From Brevipalpus yothersi (Eukaryota; Arthropoda; Arachnida; Trombidiformes; Tenuipalpidae): a stretch of 64,000 nucleotides of DNA. The stretch lies in assembly GCA_003956705.1 (NCBI GenBank), contig QZCP01000129.1, forward strand, positions 15,376-79,375, given 5' to 3'. The notes beneath the pieces are model-generated. The model searched no databases. It was given only the letters and a program-made list of their open reading frames with translations, and had not been told where the DNA came from. Positions 23,836 to 37,600 of the stretch are shown here, piece after piece (the first letter of the stretch is position 1; each line of letters begins with the position of its first letter). The translations under genes were made by a program, and so were the position numbers.

Positions 23836-26800
23836 ATATTAACAACAAATGAGGGAGTGAATACTGGGAGAAGAATTAGAATAATAATTCATTTCTTCCA
23901 TGAGAACATACCAAGCATTCATAGAGAAATGTGGAAAAGGAACCATAAAGAAGCATAGACAATCAAACAAGCACAATTATTCTCCCTCCATCGGTTTGCT
24001 ATGAATTTTGATACATAATCAAAGAGTGGCCCTACCACTGTGAGTGATTTTGAATACAAGAATCGAGTGAGTAAGCATACATTTCTTTTGGAATATTTTT
24101 TCCACTTCGCCCAGGGTATTATGCACATACACACAGGGTATAATGTCTTCTTTTCACGATTTGACGGCTGGATGGATGAAGAATTATTTATTATTCCAGC
24201 AACTTTGGTAAGATAATGACGGTAAAGCTTGGGATTGAAGAGAAGCTTATCTGTTGGGTGACATAAAATGAAGCTGAGCTTTTTTTCACTCTTCTCATCA
24301 ATCTCTATCGTTGAAGCTAATAGATTTGAGGAGAGAGAGAAAAGTCAGTAAGAAAAGGAATGATGGAGGAATAGTGGAGAGGCTTTCAGTTTCCTCATGG
24401 AATTTAAGGTCTTATGGAGATCATGCTGGAATATCTGATGCTCTCTCTCTTTTCTCAGAAGAATGGTCAATAACGAGAAACTGAGCCAAAAATTTTTTCA
24501 AGTTCTCGTAGTATCTCGACCTCCAGTGTTCATCGTTGAAGATTTGATTCAAAGGTGGGAAGATAGTCATTCCACAGGGTGTAGAAAGATATTCCATAAG
24601 TATTAGTATTCTGGAACATGTGTGCAATATAGATAAGAGAGAAAGAAAATTTGGACATTTCCAGCATTGACACAGTGAATGGTGGGCAGCACGATATGCT
24701 TTAGGCGAAGATAAATCAGCTCGATACCCTGGTCTGTGTTAAAACGCATTGACCTGTACAAAATTTGGAAAAAAAGGTCAACCTTTGTCAACAGCAAGTC
24801 CACCCGACATCTGTACAAGACATTGAGCCCTGTATATCACGTAAAATTTGAGCAAGTCATCATGATCTTATCATACTATTAGAAAAGTTGATACCCAAAG
24901 TATTGATCATTTTTTCCCCTTTTGATTGATTGACTGATAAGTGTGCAAAAATTGATCATTCATCATGAAACTCTTATGATCAACTGCAAGATCAGCAATA
25001 ATCCAGAGAAGATATCCTCCATTTACGATTGATGGCAATCTTATTCGAAATATTTTCCCACTCAAATAGATTTCTTATGGCCAAAATTCATCTTTTTCCA
25101 TATCTTAGCAGAAGAAACATGGCGTGGATAGTGAAACTTGGATGCAAAAAGTAGGAAGAACAGTTCGATAAGCATGTCAAAATATTCATGTGGATGCAAG
25201 GAGATGCTTTATAAATGAAAGATGTAGATATTCAGCAGAAATTGGTCTGAGTGTCTGTGTACGCCTATTAATCAATCAAAGGCAGAAATCAGTCAAACAG
25301 AGAATTTGGATGAAATTCGAAATATATGAGTTAAAGGATATGTATCAGTGATAGTGGCAAAAATCTGGAACAGAATATGAAGGAGGAAGAGAGAGAAAAA
25401 TTCACATGATGCATAGGAATGATAATACATTTATGATGGGAAATTGAATCAGAGTATCACAAATTAGAAATAGATTATGCATGATCATCATTAGTGGACG
25501 AAAAGGACGATGGACATGAAGGAATGTGGTCTGAATAGTTGCCAAAAAAGGATGGAAAATAATTTGAATGAGGGAAGAGAGAGAAAAATCTATCAAAATG
25601 AGTTGATGTTAAATAATGATTTGGAAACGAAGAACTCATATTCCTGGCTAACTGGAATAGACAAATGGATACTCATTGGGAAGATAAAATTATGATTGAA
25701 GATGAAACAGATCATCCATCATAAGTCACTAATGGAGAAAAAGGAAGAGAGAAGCACACAACAGAAGAGAAAGAGATAAAGAAAGAAAGGCTTCAAATGA
25801 GTAAGATCATGTATACTGGTAGGAACCAAAAAGAAGAGGAAGAGAAAGAGAATAGTAAAAGATTGGAATGATGTACGAGCTCTTCTTTTTACCTCAAGTC
25901 TCAAGAATGATAATATTTCTCTCTCTTTCTCTATCTGCTTGCCTCTTTTTTTCTCTGTTACAACCTCAGAGTAACGGTAAAAAGAATAATGCAACTTATC
26001 ATCATGTGAACCATTTTCCATCCGCATCTTTTTTCCCTTTAAATGATGATCCCTTATACAATCGGAAACCGAAGCTATCCGTTTGCGTGAAAGTTGAGTT
26101 AACTTCAATGGTCTCAGCTTAACTCATTGATTCGACTTTTTCACCTTTTTCTACTCTCTCAACTCGAGTAAAGAAAGAGAGAGAAAAGAGTTTCATTTCT
26201 CAATTCGAAATATATTGTATGTTCATGAAGAAAGAGAGTAAGAACAGTATATATGCTGAGAACAAGAAGAAGGAATAGAAAACGGAAGAAAAAGAGAGAG
26301 AGAAATGAAAGATTGATGAAGCAATGGAAGAATTCTGGGGAGATCCAAGTTCGAGAGTAGAAAAATGAAGAAACTTTCTTTCATATACATGTATATGTTA
26401 CACCTCGTTCTTTGCTATAGTGTATTTGAGTATATACCATGAAGAAGTGAACGACTTGATCATGAATTGCATTCATTTTTGTTGAGAGAAAAAAATTCTT
26501 CAATTTGAACCCAATTTTTCTTCTATTCCAACATTTTCTAACTTGAAAGAAGTACACTACATTGAATAGGCACATACTCAACTGGGATCCATGGAAGTTA
26601 TACTCCTTTCAAGTCATTTCGAAAAGCATTCCGTATCATGAAGCAAAAAGTAAGCAAGCAATGGAAACTCTTTTCTCTTTTCTCTTCTCTATCTATCTGA
26701 AGAGAATGAGGAAGAAGCTTGTAATTTTTCTAAATCTCGGGCAAAAGCATCTGGGCCAACAGCCACAGATAAACACATATTCGGTTTTTTCTACTTTCCA

Positions 26801-27841
26801 CATTTCTCTTCTTCCAAACACACAAACACATAAACCCAGTATTCCTCGATCATCAGTCTCAATTCTGCAAGATGCTAAAAATGTGACCATTAATGTCAAA
26901 CATGTTTACACTTAATCAGATGGTAACTGCTAATGTAAATGTTGTGTGTGTGTGAGAGAGAGAAGAAAGATGCTGGATGCTGGATGAAAGAAGAGAAGAG
27001 AAGAGGAAAAGTTAGAGCTAAAAGTGTTGGCAGTGGTTGTGATGAGTGGAAAAAAAGTGATGCTATATGGGTAATCAAGCGGCTTACGAAAGATGTGAAA
27101 AGATTTGCTTTTTTTTCCTATGACCTTAAGCGAGGGGCAATGAAGAGATGGTGATTTGAGGAGAGAGAAAAGTATTCCCATCATGTAAAGAAAGTAAAGT
27201 AAAGAGATGTAGAGATAGAAAGGAGAAAAAAATATGTGTATAATAGTGAATGTGGAGTAAAAACATCTTGTCCAGAATAGTGGGCATAAATCTGAGCTGT
27301 AAGACAATTCCAACGATGCTATTCCACTGCTGAGGTTATATTCTTCTCCATCAGAACTTTAGTATACAGAACATTCTCATGGGAGTCTGAAGAATAGAAA
27401 ATGATCTAACTTTACAAGAATCTTCTATCTCGCTATCTTTCTTTTTGCATTTATTTTTTCTTTTGTCCAGAAGCTCTATCACTTTCCAGATAATCATTAT
27501 TGTTAAGTCCGAGAATAAGAACAAAAACATTCCTTCAACTGAACTGAAAGTATAGTTCAAAGTTAAAATAGAATACCGAAGAATAATTGTACTATGCTAT
27601 GAAAAGACTAATATATGCTTTAAAACAATGTAATATCATTCTAATGTTCATTTGACCAATCTGTTCAGATTGTTTTACTCGAACAATTTCATAAGATATA
27701 CACAATTGAAAAATGCTTCACACAATTGATCAAAGGCAGACAAAAACAACTTGTCCCATGAGTGTCATAATCCAATCTTGCTAAGAGAAAAATCTCTTAC
27801 AAACCTACACAAACAATAGGGAATAACTGATTGCATGGAGA

Positions 27842-27912
<71 letters not shown>

Positions 27913-29275
27913 CATCGGAGGTCCATCTTGATTCAGAAATGTCCACAGAGGGTCGTCACGCTCCCATCGTAATTATGGTGGAAAACTAATGCACATTCCG
28001 GTGTATATATATGTATGTGTGTGGGCATGTATAGAATTGGGGCCAAATAGGAAAAGAAAAAGTAAAAGGAAGACAACACAAACATCTTAAGATGGATCAG
28101 CAAATCTTGAGCTAATCAGTGATATTGATCAAATCATTAAGGCAGTGAGCAAGAACGATTATTTTTCGTCATTTAAAGAGGAGAACAGAGAGATGTAGAG
28201 GAGGAAGAAGGGAGTACAAATCGTAGAAGAATTGAGGATGGAAGATGAGATTGTTTTCTTGTCATCCATGTGGATCGACAGGGAGTGATGTCTATGTGTT
28301 GGTGTGTTCGAAAGAAAGAGAGAGAGAGAGAGAAAATGACGTTCTAAGATGACGATAAGAAGTAAATAGATAGAAAGAGAGAGATGAAGTGGAGAAAAAG
28401 GAACATCAGACATATGAAGACTTAAGTCCCATGCAGACAATCAGTATTGTCATACTGTGGAATGAAAAATCTTTGGAAGCGTATTAGTGTGGCTAAAGAA
28501 GTAAGGAGATTTAGATCACAATTAAATGTGTGCTGTTGAATGTTGTGTGTGGGAGGAAGAGAGGGTTGAAAATGGCAATTTTCACGATTTGGTTCATTTA
28601 AGAGACAAGATCATGCTCTTTTTTGCCCTCAGCATCCGAGAAACGGGGGAACAGAGAGAAAGAGAGATTGCTGCCTCTGGAGAGAAGAAAAATATACACA
28701 AAGAAATAGAAAGACAGATTTACTGTTTGACAAAGAAGAGTAAGAAAAGCAAATCGATTCACTTTTGGGATTCAAATCTTAACCCAACATTCACTGGGTT
28801 GTGATGGTTGCTTTGCTTTTCGAGAGAAATGCTAACATATCAGCTATGAACAATTCATACATGTCAATCTTTTTAATTCCTTATGTTGCAGATTTTGAGC
28901 AACCAATCAGCTTGATGCATGAATGGAATGATTCTCATTGATGCTAGTGAGATGCCCAAATGCTCCATAAAAAGTAAAAGTCATTCAACCATCATTATTC
29001 ATTTCAATAGTGATGAGTGTTTGTGTGATCATAGAAAGAAGAAGAAGATGGAGAAGAAGAAGAAGAAGTAAAAGAAGAAGAGTTTAGACTGTGGCCACAG
29101 AAATAAGAGAAAAAGATAGCAAGAGCAAGAGAGAAAGAATCACTTCTCTCTTTCGATCTTCTCTTTCGATCCGATTCACCGATCTTTTGCCATCACTTTC
29201 AATGTTCATCTTACTTCACTTATGTGATCCAATGGAAAGCTACTCTCAATCTTAACATCTATTCGGATAGAGTCA

Positions 29276-29308
<33 letters not shown>

Positions 29309-32135
29309 AAAAAGAGAGAGATTGCAAGTCCATCATCCACTTGATGGACGAAAGAATCTGATCCAATCGTAAGGAAGAAGTGGAATGGAATGATGATGAA
29401 AAGGAATCAGTCGAGATGATTGGTAAGCTCATGGACGAGGAGAGAAGAGATAGTAGTGTGATCAGAGCTCAGTGATAAAAGTGAATACTTTGGGTAAAGA
29501 AGAAAGATGTAGACCATGGAAAAATGGTAAGGAGAAGAGAGAGAGAGAGAAAAAAAAGGAAGAAAGAATAAGTAAAATGGCTATCTTATTCTCAGAGGAC
29601 ATGATATCACCTTATTCCATTCACATGGGACAGACACATACACTCACCATCGATTTATACAAAAATTCATCTCTGTCCACTCAATAGCTTTGGAACGTCA
29701 ATACTTTGTAGCACAACTTGGACAATAAGAGTAACGAGAAGTATAGAGGAAACATTTTGTGAACAAATTTCGATCATGGGCCAAAAGTAGAGATGAGAAA
29801 AAAAGAAGAAATGATCAACAGAATGAGAATATCAGAATGTCATATATAACATTTGAACGAGAGATGGTGGCAAGAAGAAAAAGAAGAAGCAACTTTGGTG
29901 TTCTATTCTAGAAAAATGCATAAAATACGAGCAAATAGGAAAAAGTTGCAGCAAGCTCGATAATAATACAAGAGGAAAAAATGCAATATTTGATATTACA
30001 TTGAGTCAGCATTGAGTAAAACATGTGCTGAGAGGAAAAAATAAATCAATTTTCTAAAAATATAAGTAAATACATTCAAAAACTTCATATGAACGATTGT
30101 TACCCAAGAAGAATAAGTAGTTCTAGTTTTAGTTGTGTAACAATTCAAGAGCAAGATGGAAAAAAGTAGTACAGAAAAATTTTTGCTGCTGAATTATGGC
30201 TTCCAGGTTTTCCATACTCATACACATCCCCAACATATTCAACAGATAACCCATAAAAGTACTTTGAACTATGCAACCTTGTTGTTACTCGAATAAAGGA
30301 AGAGAATGTGAATAAATTCAAGCTTGAATCATGATGCATCACCACTTCAACACTACTCATGAGAAGACGTCTTTCTCTTTCTCTCTCTGTGTATACTCAT
30401 GAACTTTATACAAGTTGCTAGCTTCAGGTAATGGGATGCCACTGTGAACGTGTGTGCCTTTCAAGGAGTACCAATTGAGAGGAAAAAGAAGGAGAAGAAG
30501 TAAGAAGTGTTGAGAATCTCTGATATATTCTCTTGAGATTTTGGGCAATCCAAGCCACTCAGATAAGTTTGAAGCTAATCAGAATGATGTGCACTGTGTT
30601 CATGTGGTTGCAAATGGGCCTCCAGAGTAATATGCACACACATGAACCCACATATAACCATAAAGTTGCTAAAGTTTTGGGCACCATGTGTGAGATTGAG
30701 GTGAAGATAGATAGAGAGAGAGAAAGAGAGAGAGAGAATAAATTTCGAAGGAATTCCTCATGATTACCTATTGGAATATAAAGCGGAAGAGAGAGATGAG
30801 TAGAAGAGATGATGGAACAAAATCCATGCAAGTGATGAGAAGCTTTCCATAGACACTAGATGAGAATGTATCTAAAATGAATGAGAAGAATAGCATTTTG
30901 ATGGACAGCTGACTGGAAATTGCGGAAAAAGGATAAACAGGGAGCTTCGAGCTAGAAACCAGAGGAAGTATAATGGGTTTGGTGATGATCGATTCTTCTA
31001 CACTATGTATTCTGACAATCGATCGTGATCAATGTCCGAGCAAAGGAGAGAGAAAGAAGGGAGAGAGAGAAGAATTATCTCATGGGTAGAATATAGAGAA
31101 GAGAGCATGGTGATCGGAATGAGTAGATTTACATGGATGAGAGAGAGAAGGATGTAAGCGGCAATAATAACAACATCAGCTTTCAGTGTTGATAAATGTT
31201 CCAAAAAGTAGATGAACACGATAGTAACACGATTAGAAGCGAGAATAGCATTTAAAAAGATTTTCGAAAGACTTGTCGATAACAATCCAGAGAAGTGTGA
31301 GAAGCTGACTATTGGAAAGCTATAAAGACACACAAACATTCCTCACTTACGGTAAATATAAGGCTAGAGAAAGCTTGTCTTTCATTCGAATTAGATTTGA
31401 TTAGTGTTTCGATGGCTGGAAAGAGAAGAGAAAGAGTAGCCTAATTTTATCAACACCTCGAATACCAAATCAGAGTATAGTAGGGACAGAAAGGAAGATA
31501 ACCTTATATACATACATTGGATGGAAGGTTTACATGGGCCCTGAATAAAGTTTGCTGTGTGTATGTTCGCTCGATTGATCCACAGGAAACAAGGGTGAAA
31601 ACTTTTCATTTCCTATTAGAGGTTCCATAGAATAGATTGACACAATTTGAGAAATTAAATCTAAATTGTATCTCTAACCGTACAGCAATCAATGACAGTC
31701 AATTCATTGCATGATTAAGAATGAGTGAGTAAAAGGGTTCAATGAATTCTAGTAATTCGTATTCATTGTCCAACAGTTCATGACAATTGCATCTTTCATT
31801 TCCATTCTCTCTCTTCACCACTAGAATCTTTGTGTCTGTCTATCAATCCAATATACATACATACCCAAAGAGAATATGTATATTCACTGAAATATTGTAT
31901 TCCATATGAATGCATTCATTTTGCTTCCTCTTGCATGATTTCTTCAATTTATATTAACTTCTAACTTCAACTATTCCCAGGGACTTTGATGCATTATGAA
32001 AAATATTCTATTAAATTTTCCAGTAAACTAGAGCAAGATATGCTTTTTGACAATTGTACAAGAGTGGATAGAAAAATTTTCTCTCTCTCTTCCATTCTTC
32101 TTATATATGGTATGTGTGCAATTCTTTCTTCAGTG

Positions 32136-32181
<46 letters not shown>

Positions 32182-34212
32182 GTAAGAAGATGAAGACGAA
32201 AAAGGAGAAAAATAACCGAATAAGAATAAGCAAGATTTGCAATGTTACATTAAGTCGAAAACTCTTTTACGTTCCACCTGAACTACAGCATCCAGTGCAA
32301 AGTAGTAGACTGTGAATGAATATATATTCACTTTCTCTCTCTTCCTTCTTCTCTCCTCTCCCATCGGAGTGATCATTCAAGTATGCATAATTCTACATCT
32401 TCTTCAAAGCTTTTTCCAGCTCATCTTATCAAATAAATATATCCAAGAAGAAGAAAAAGAGGAAGAGTATGAAGAAGAAGAAGAAAAATTTTCCCATTGA
32501 TGATGACAGGCACATAAGAACAAGTCATATTGAGACGATACTTCTTGTCAAACATGCTACGGAAAAAGTGAACAATAAGAGCAACAAGATTGTGGAGCAG
32601 AAAAAAGTCTTCTCTCTATTTTCTTATTTTACTTTTTGGAAAAATTTTAGGTAGAGATAGAGAGGAATCCAACATGGATTCATCTTATTCATCTTTCCAT
32701 TTTTTTACACTTTATCTCTATTGAAGAACATGTATACATGAGAATAAAAAAAGCTGACAAAATTGATCAAATTGTCAGTTCATGGCGAATCAATATTTTT
32801 CAAGCAATCATTCGTGACTGTTATTCACTTATTTGGACGTCACTTAAATCATGAACACATATGTCCTCTCTCTGTCTCTTGCTCTTTATCCTCTTCACCA
32901 AATGTATGTGATCAGTGAGAATAGATTTGGAGAAGAAACAAAGTATACAATAACGAGAGGATATGCCAATTCATTTTTGACGCCATCCTTCCGCTAAAGC
33001 ATGTGCAACGATGGGATAATTGTGCACCAAAAGTTTGAAAAACTGATCATTTTTGCTTACTTATGATGGTGACATTGAAGCAGAAGAAAAACAAGACTTA
33101 ATCATTCTGTTGAGTATAGAGATGATGGAAAGAAATTTCTTCACCCAGATCACACACATTTTGCTCCAGTCTGGCTTCCGATCTTACCCATGAAGTTCGT
33201 CTCTCTCTCTCTCAGATTCATGAAGCGATAACTTTTTTTTCACCCATAGAACTATGGAAACGTCGAGAGAAAAAGATCATTTTGAATAGAAGTCAAGCAT
33301 AATAGATGATGTGCCCTGGGTATGACCAAGCTACCAGGTTATGATATCTTTTCACTCAACAATCTTTCTCTTCTCTCTTCACTTCACACCTTCTTGACTA
33401 CTGGATTCCTTAATTCTTCTCCATTGTACTAGCGACTTTTTCATTTTCGCCTAGTTTTTTTCTCTTCTCTTCTCTCTTCTCTTACCTCTTGACACTTCAA
33501 CACATCACTTGTTATGATGCTCATTTTCGTCATCACCTTGTGTGTGTGTATGTGTATATAAATTGGGAACAAAATGGTTTATGATAAAAATGAGCGACAC
33601 AAATACTGTGCGATACTTTCCAGGATGAAGGCATGGGCCAAGTGTGTATGAACGTTCCAGTCAAAGGGTAATAAAAAGGCTTATGACTGGTCATTTTTGT
33701 GATGATTTGATTCGTTCTTATTGTTTTCACTCCACTTACTTCCTACAGCGATGTATATATTGCTTTACTATTTTTTTCTCTCTTCTCTCTTCTCTCTTCT
33801 CTCTCTCTCTTCTCCTTTGGTCCACTTTTTTGCTCCTCATCCAAGCTGCCTCCTGCTTCTCTTTCAATGTCTTTCCTCTAAACTTGGCCTTTTTCGCTTC
33901 ATTCACTTCTTCATCAATGTTTTTTCTTTCGCCTTCCCTTTTTCTTTTCTTACTTCTTCCCGTTTTTTTTCTTTTCACTTCTCTTTCCTCTTTTTCCTCT
34001 TCCCATTCCCATTCTTTCCTCTAGCTATGAAGACAGAGAGATGGAGAGAGAGAGGGAGAGAGAGAAAGAGAAAGAGAGACAAAAGAGATGCCTCATGGAT
34101 GCAGTTCTGTCATCAATCCCATGGCTTAGTGCATCTCTCTCTCTCCTTCCTTAGTATCTCATACAAAGTTGACAAACACAGGCTTTCCTTTTTTCATTCC
34201 TCCAATCCTACC

Positions 34213-34281
<69 letters not shown>

Positions 34282-34550
34282 ATTCTCTTCCACCCACAAA
34301 TTGACTTTAAGAACACATCTTTTACAGTGTCCACTTTTAGATCTAGCAGAATGGGACCAATTTCTTGACCAACAACTGAACACAAAACTTTAACGGTACC
34401 TATCATCATTCATCGATCGTAAGGACATGGAAAAACTGATTCAGCTGGACATGAAGTGCTACTGTGTGTATGTGTGTGAACGTCAACCAGGAAGAAGATT
34501 CAGTTCTCAATTTTTCGATGTTGCGTGTCCATATTCAGCCAGACATGTAG

Positions 34551-34602
<52 letters not shown>

Positions 34603-37600
34603 TCATCGTGAAACAGATTACTTGGTGAGAGAAAGACCCAGTTTTCAATTGCATTCGATTTTCCCTGGAAATATATTCGCATGATGAATTGAAAACAGAA
34701 TACAATAACAGTGAATGAAAAATTTTTTTGCCAGCTTTTCTCTAGGATCTAGGCGAAAGAGAGCACGTTCTCTAGGTACGAAGTGTATTATGTCGATGGA
34801 TTGTCATGACCGGTTGAATGTCAGAATAGATCAAGTTCACAATCAGAGGAAGCGAGATTGGATCACTTGGGATGAAAAGAATCAAGCATAGGCCCGAAGG
34901 AATATGATCACAGACAGATCAAGGCAGTATGTGAATAATGAATTACATTCTATTATCATGGGCATAAGCTATCTTTTCGAAAAGAGTGAAGTTAAAATAT
35001 ATATATATACATGTGTGTATATAGAGAAAACAGAATAAGAAAGACAGACGAGATAGAGACTATCCTAAAATGATCATGTAATGATTTGAATAATGTATGC
35101 ACAACCCATCAGCTACTTCAGCTATTACTACTATTACTACTGTTGGTGTGTGTGTGTTGAGTAATTAATGAATAAAATTTTCAATGAAGATAATTGGACC
35201 AATCAGATATGTGTTCCAGACATTAGCTGATAGTAAACTGTTCACCACTAATACAGTGAAGGGTTCAAGTAGGTCATGAATAGATCATTTCTTACCAACA
35301 TAACATGGGCATATAGTCACCGAGGAAGAGGAAAGAGATGAAGAAGAAGAAGAGGAAGTGGAAAGTCAATCAGATTTAGGTTGAGCCTATTAATCATTTT
35401 GGATAGAAAGTTGTGGATAGAGGAAAGAAAAATCAATCACGACTTAAAGTTATTAAATTTTCAATCATTCAGTCAATATGTTGAAGAAATAAATACAAAA
35501 TGGTCTCAGCAATAGTTTTGGTGGAAAATGATTTCAAGGCAATTAAATACTGAAAAGTTTCAAAGTATGATAGGTATGGATTCATGATGTATATATATTA
35601 AATACGTCAATATACACATACGAGATGGGACAATGAATTTTTCAACTTGAAAACTCATCTACTAAGGAGGTGAAAATATTTCCGTGAACAACTCCTACGT
35701 TTGGCCTTATTTTTTTTCTCTTATATACAGATAAATGTGCAACATGATATATATGAGTGTACTTGTATGTCACTGTGGAGAAGATGTTTAAGCAAATATT
35801 GAAGATGGCTAAAAAGGAGGATGAAGAAGAGGAGGAAGAAAAAGTAGTAGGAAGATGAAAGAAGCTGTAAGGCGTTTCAAAATTTTTACCATTATCACAG
35901 GGGAACACACATCCAGAATGAGTTCTGAATGGTGGTGTGTGTAGACTCTTCAGATTCATCAAACCTTATGAGAGAGTGAAAAATATGAAATATTTCATAC
36001 AAATATGAGATGGTTAAGTGCAATAGCCTCACGATGAATGGTAACAAACAATAAAATGATCACATACTTGTGAAGAGGCAGAAAAGAGAGAGAGAGAGAG
36101 AGAAAGATATTAAGAATGAGCATTTAACTGGATATAATTTTGTGTATGTGTGTGTGTGTAATTTGATGGTAGAATATAATGGAGAAATGAAATATTTGCT
36201 ACACATTGTGTGTGTGCATGTGTGTTCTCATGTATTGATGTGCCTTGTTGATGGTAAAAGTTTTCTCGGTCTACAGATGTATGTGGAAACAGAAAAGTAT
36301 TGAGCAATAATTTCATGAGCTTATTTGATAGAATAGTGTGAGAAAAGTTGAAGGAAAATAATATGCTTGTGTGTAACTGTTGTTTCGTTGATGAAATCTT
36401 CCATAAATCGATTTACAACCCATCTAATCAATGCAATCACAATCATAAAAAAAAACAGATCCCCAAACAGAGGTGCCATGTGTATTGGCTATTATCAGTA
36501 TGATGTTTGGCAAAAAAAGGAATAAAGTTACAATCGGTAGTGTTCTTGACCAGAACAGTGTTGAACGCTATTGTTCGATGTTCAATATCGTCGGGCACAG
36601 GTTTTATAAGAAAGATAATGGTACACAATTGTGTGAAATGATCACTTACCTTCGATGGATATTTGAAGAGTTACTTTTCGTTTTTTGATAGATTTCGATT
36701 TAAATTCGTGTCTTATGCGTCTCATGGCGGCCACAATTTCCACTCTAGAATTGGGACGAGGCACTTCACATGCACCGATGAACTGTGGAGAGAGAGAAAG
36801 AGATGGAGAAAGATTGAAATAGAAATAATGATAATGTGAAGAAGGGGAGGAAGTAATGAAAAGAAAGATGTGGAGGATGGAGGAAGGATGAAGGAAGGAT
36901 GAAAGAAGAAGAAAGGGACGAAGAAAAAAAGCACAAAAGTAAGGTTAATGATAATACAATAATCAAGCTCGAAGAAATGGAGGTAAGAAAAGAGAGTATA
37001 AAAGAGTGAAGAGCAGCGAATATACATAATAGCATAGAAGATCAGGTCATTGTTGAGGATGAAGTTATTCACATCTTCTTAAGATGAGCCACATGTTCTG
37101 CCAGTCTTCATCAACATGATAATATGATATTCTGATATGATCTGTGATCATCATCATCATTTTTGTCACTATACACACACATACTTGCAAACTTTTTTCA
37201 CTCTACTCTTCTCCTTCTTCTTCATCATCTTTTACCAGCAGCTTGCATGCAAGTGATGAAGATGTAAAATAAGACGATTTTGTATGCATGCAGCAACACA
37301 TGTGTGTATATGAATTGAATAGAGAGTGTCAAAGTGTGTGAAAATCATGCAGTATAGATGGATGCTGGATGTTGGAAAAAAATTTTTTGGATTGATAGAT
37401 GGAGAAAGATAGAGAGAGGAAGAGAGGAAAGCAATTCTCATGGCACATGTATATGATAATAATAACCGTTATTTGTGTGTTTGGATTTTGTATGGAGTTG
37501 AAATAAGCCTGATGTACATATATACTGTGCTATTGGTCCGGTTTTATCGATGTTTTGACTATAGTCTCAAGGTTAATGGAAAAGACTTACGACTTGAGAC

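Larger units (their letters stand above)
14565..36649 (-). other. NOS1AP intron 2 (22.1 kb)
   Basis: A very long intron, dense in simple repeats: GA/CT runs at 23751-23828, 27845-27910, 29276-29303, 32139-32178 and 34216-34281, a 45-base (CA)n at 34554-34598, and many GA-rich stretches. Two frames look slightly more coding-like than the rest (14887-15090 on minus; 21627-21998 on plus) but match no family I know. No tRNA, rRNA or recognisable transposon protein was seen. The intron assignment follows from the flanking PTB exons on the same strand. Confidence 0.75.

Noticed and set aside
23746..23958. Plus-strand poly(Arg-Glu) reading frame
   Set aside because: Translation of a pure GA repeat.
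33721..34368. 215-codon plus-strand frame rich in Phe/Ser/Leu
   Set aside because: Low-complexity translation of CT-rich DNA within NOS1AP intron 2, no domain.
34310..34404. Minus-strand frame [16 protein letters not shown] as NOS1AP exon 3
   Set aside because: It starts in the right phase with a VKV, but has none of the LM..PIYR block needed before IFYVSHD. The 73-base exon at 14492-14564 has both ends and correct phases.
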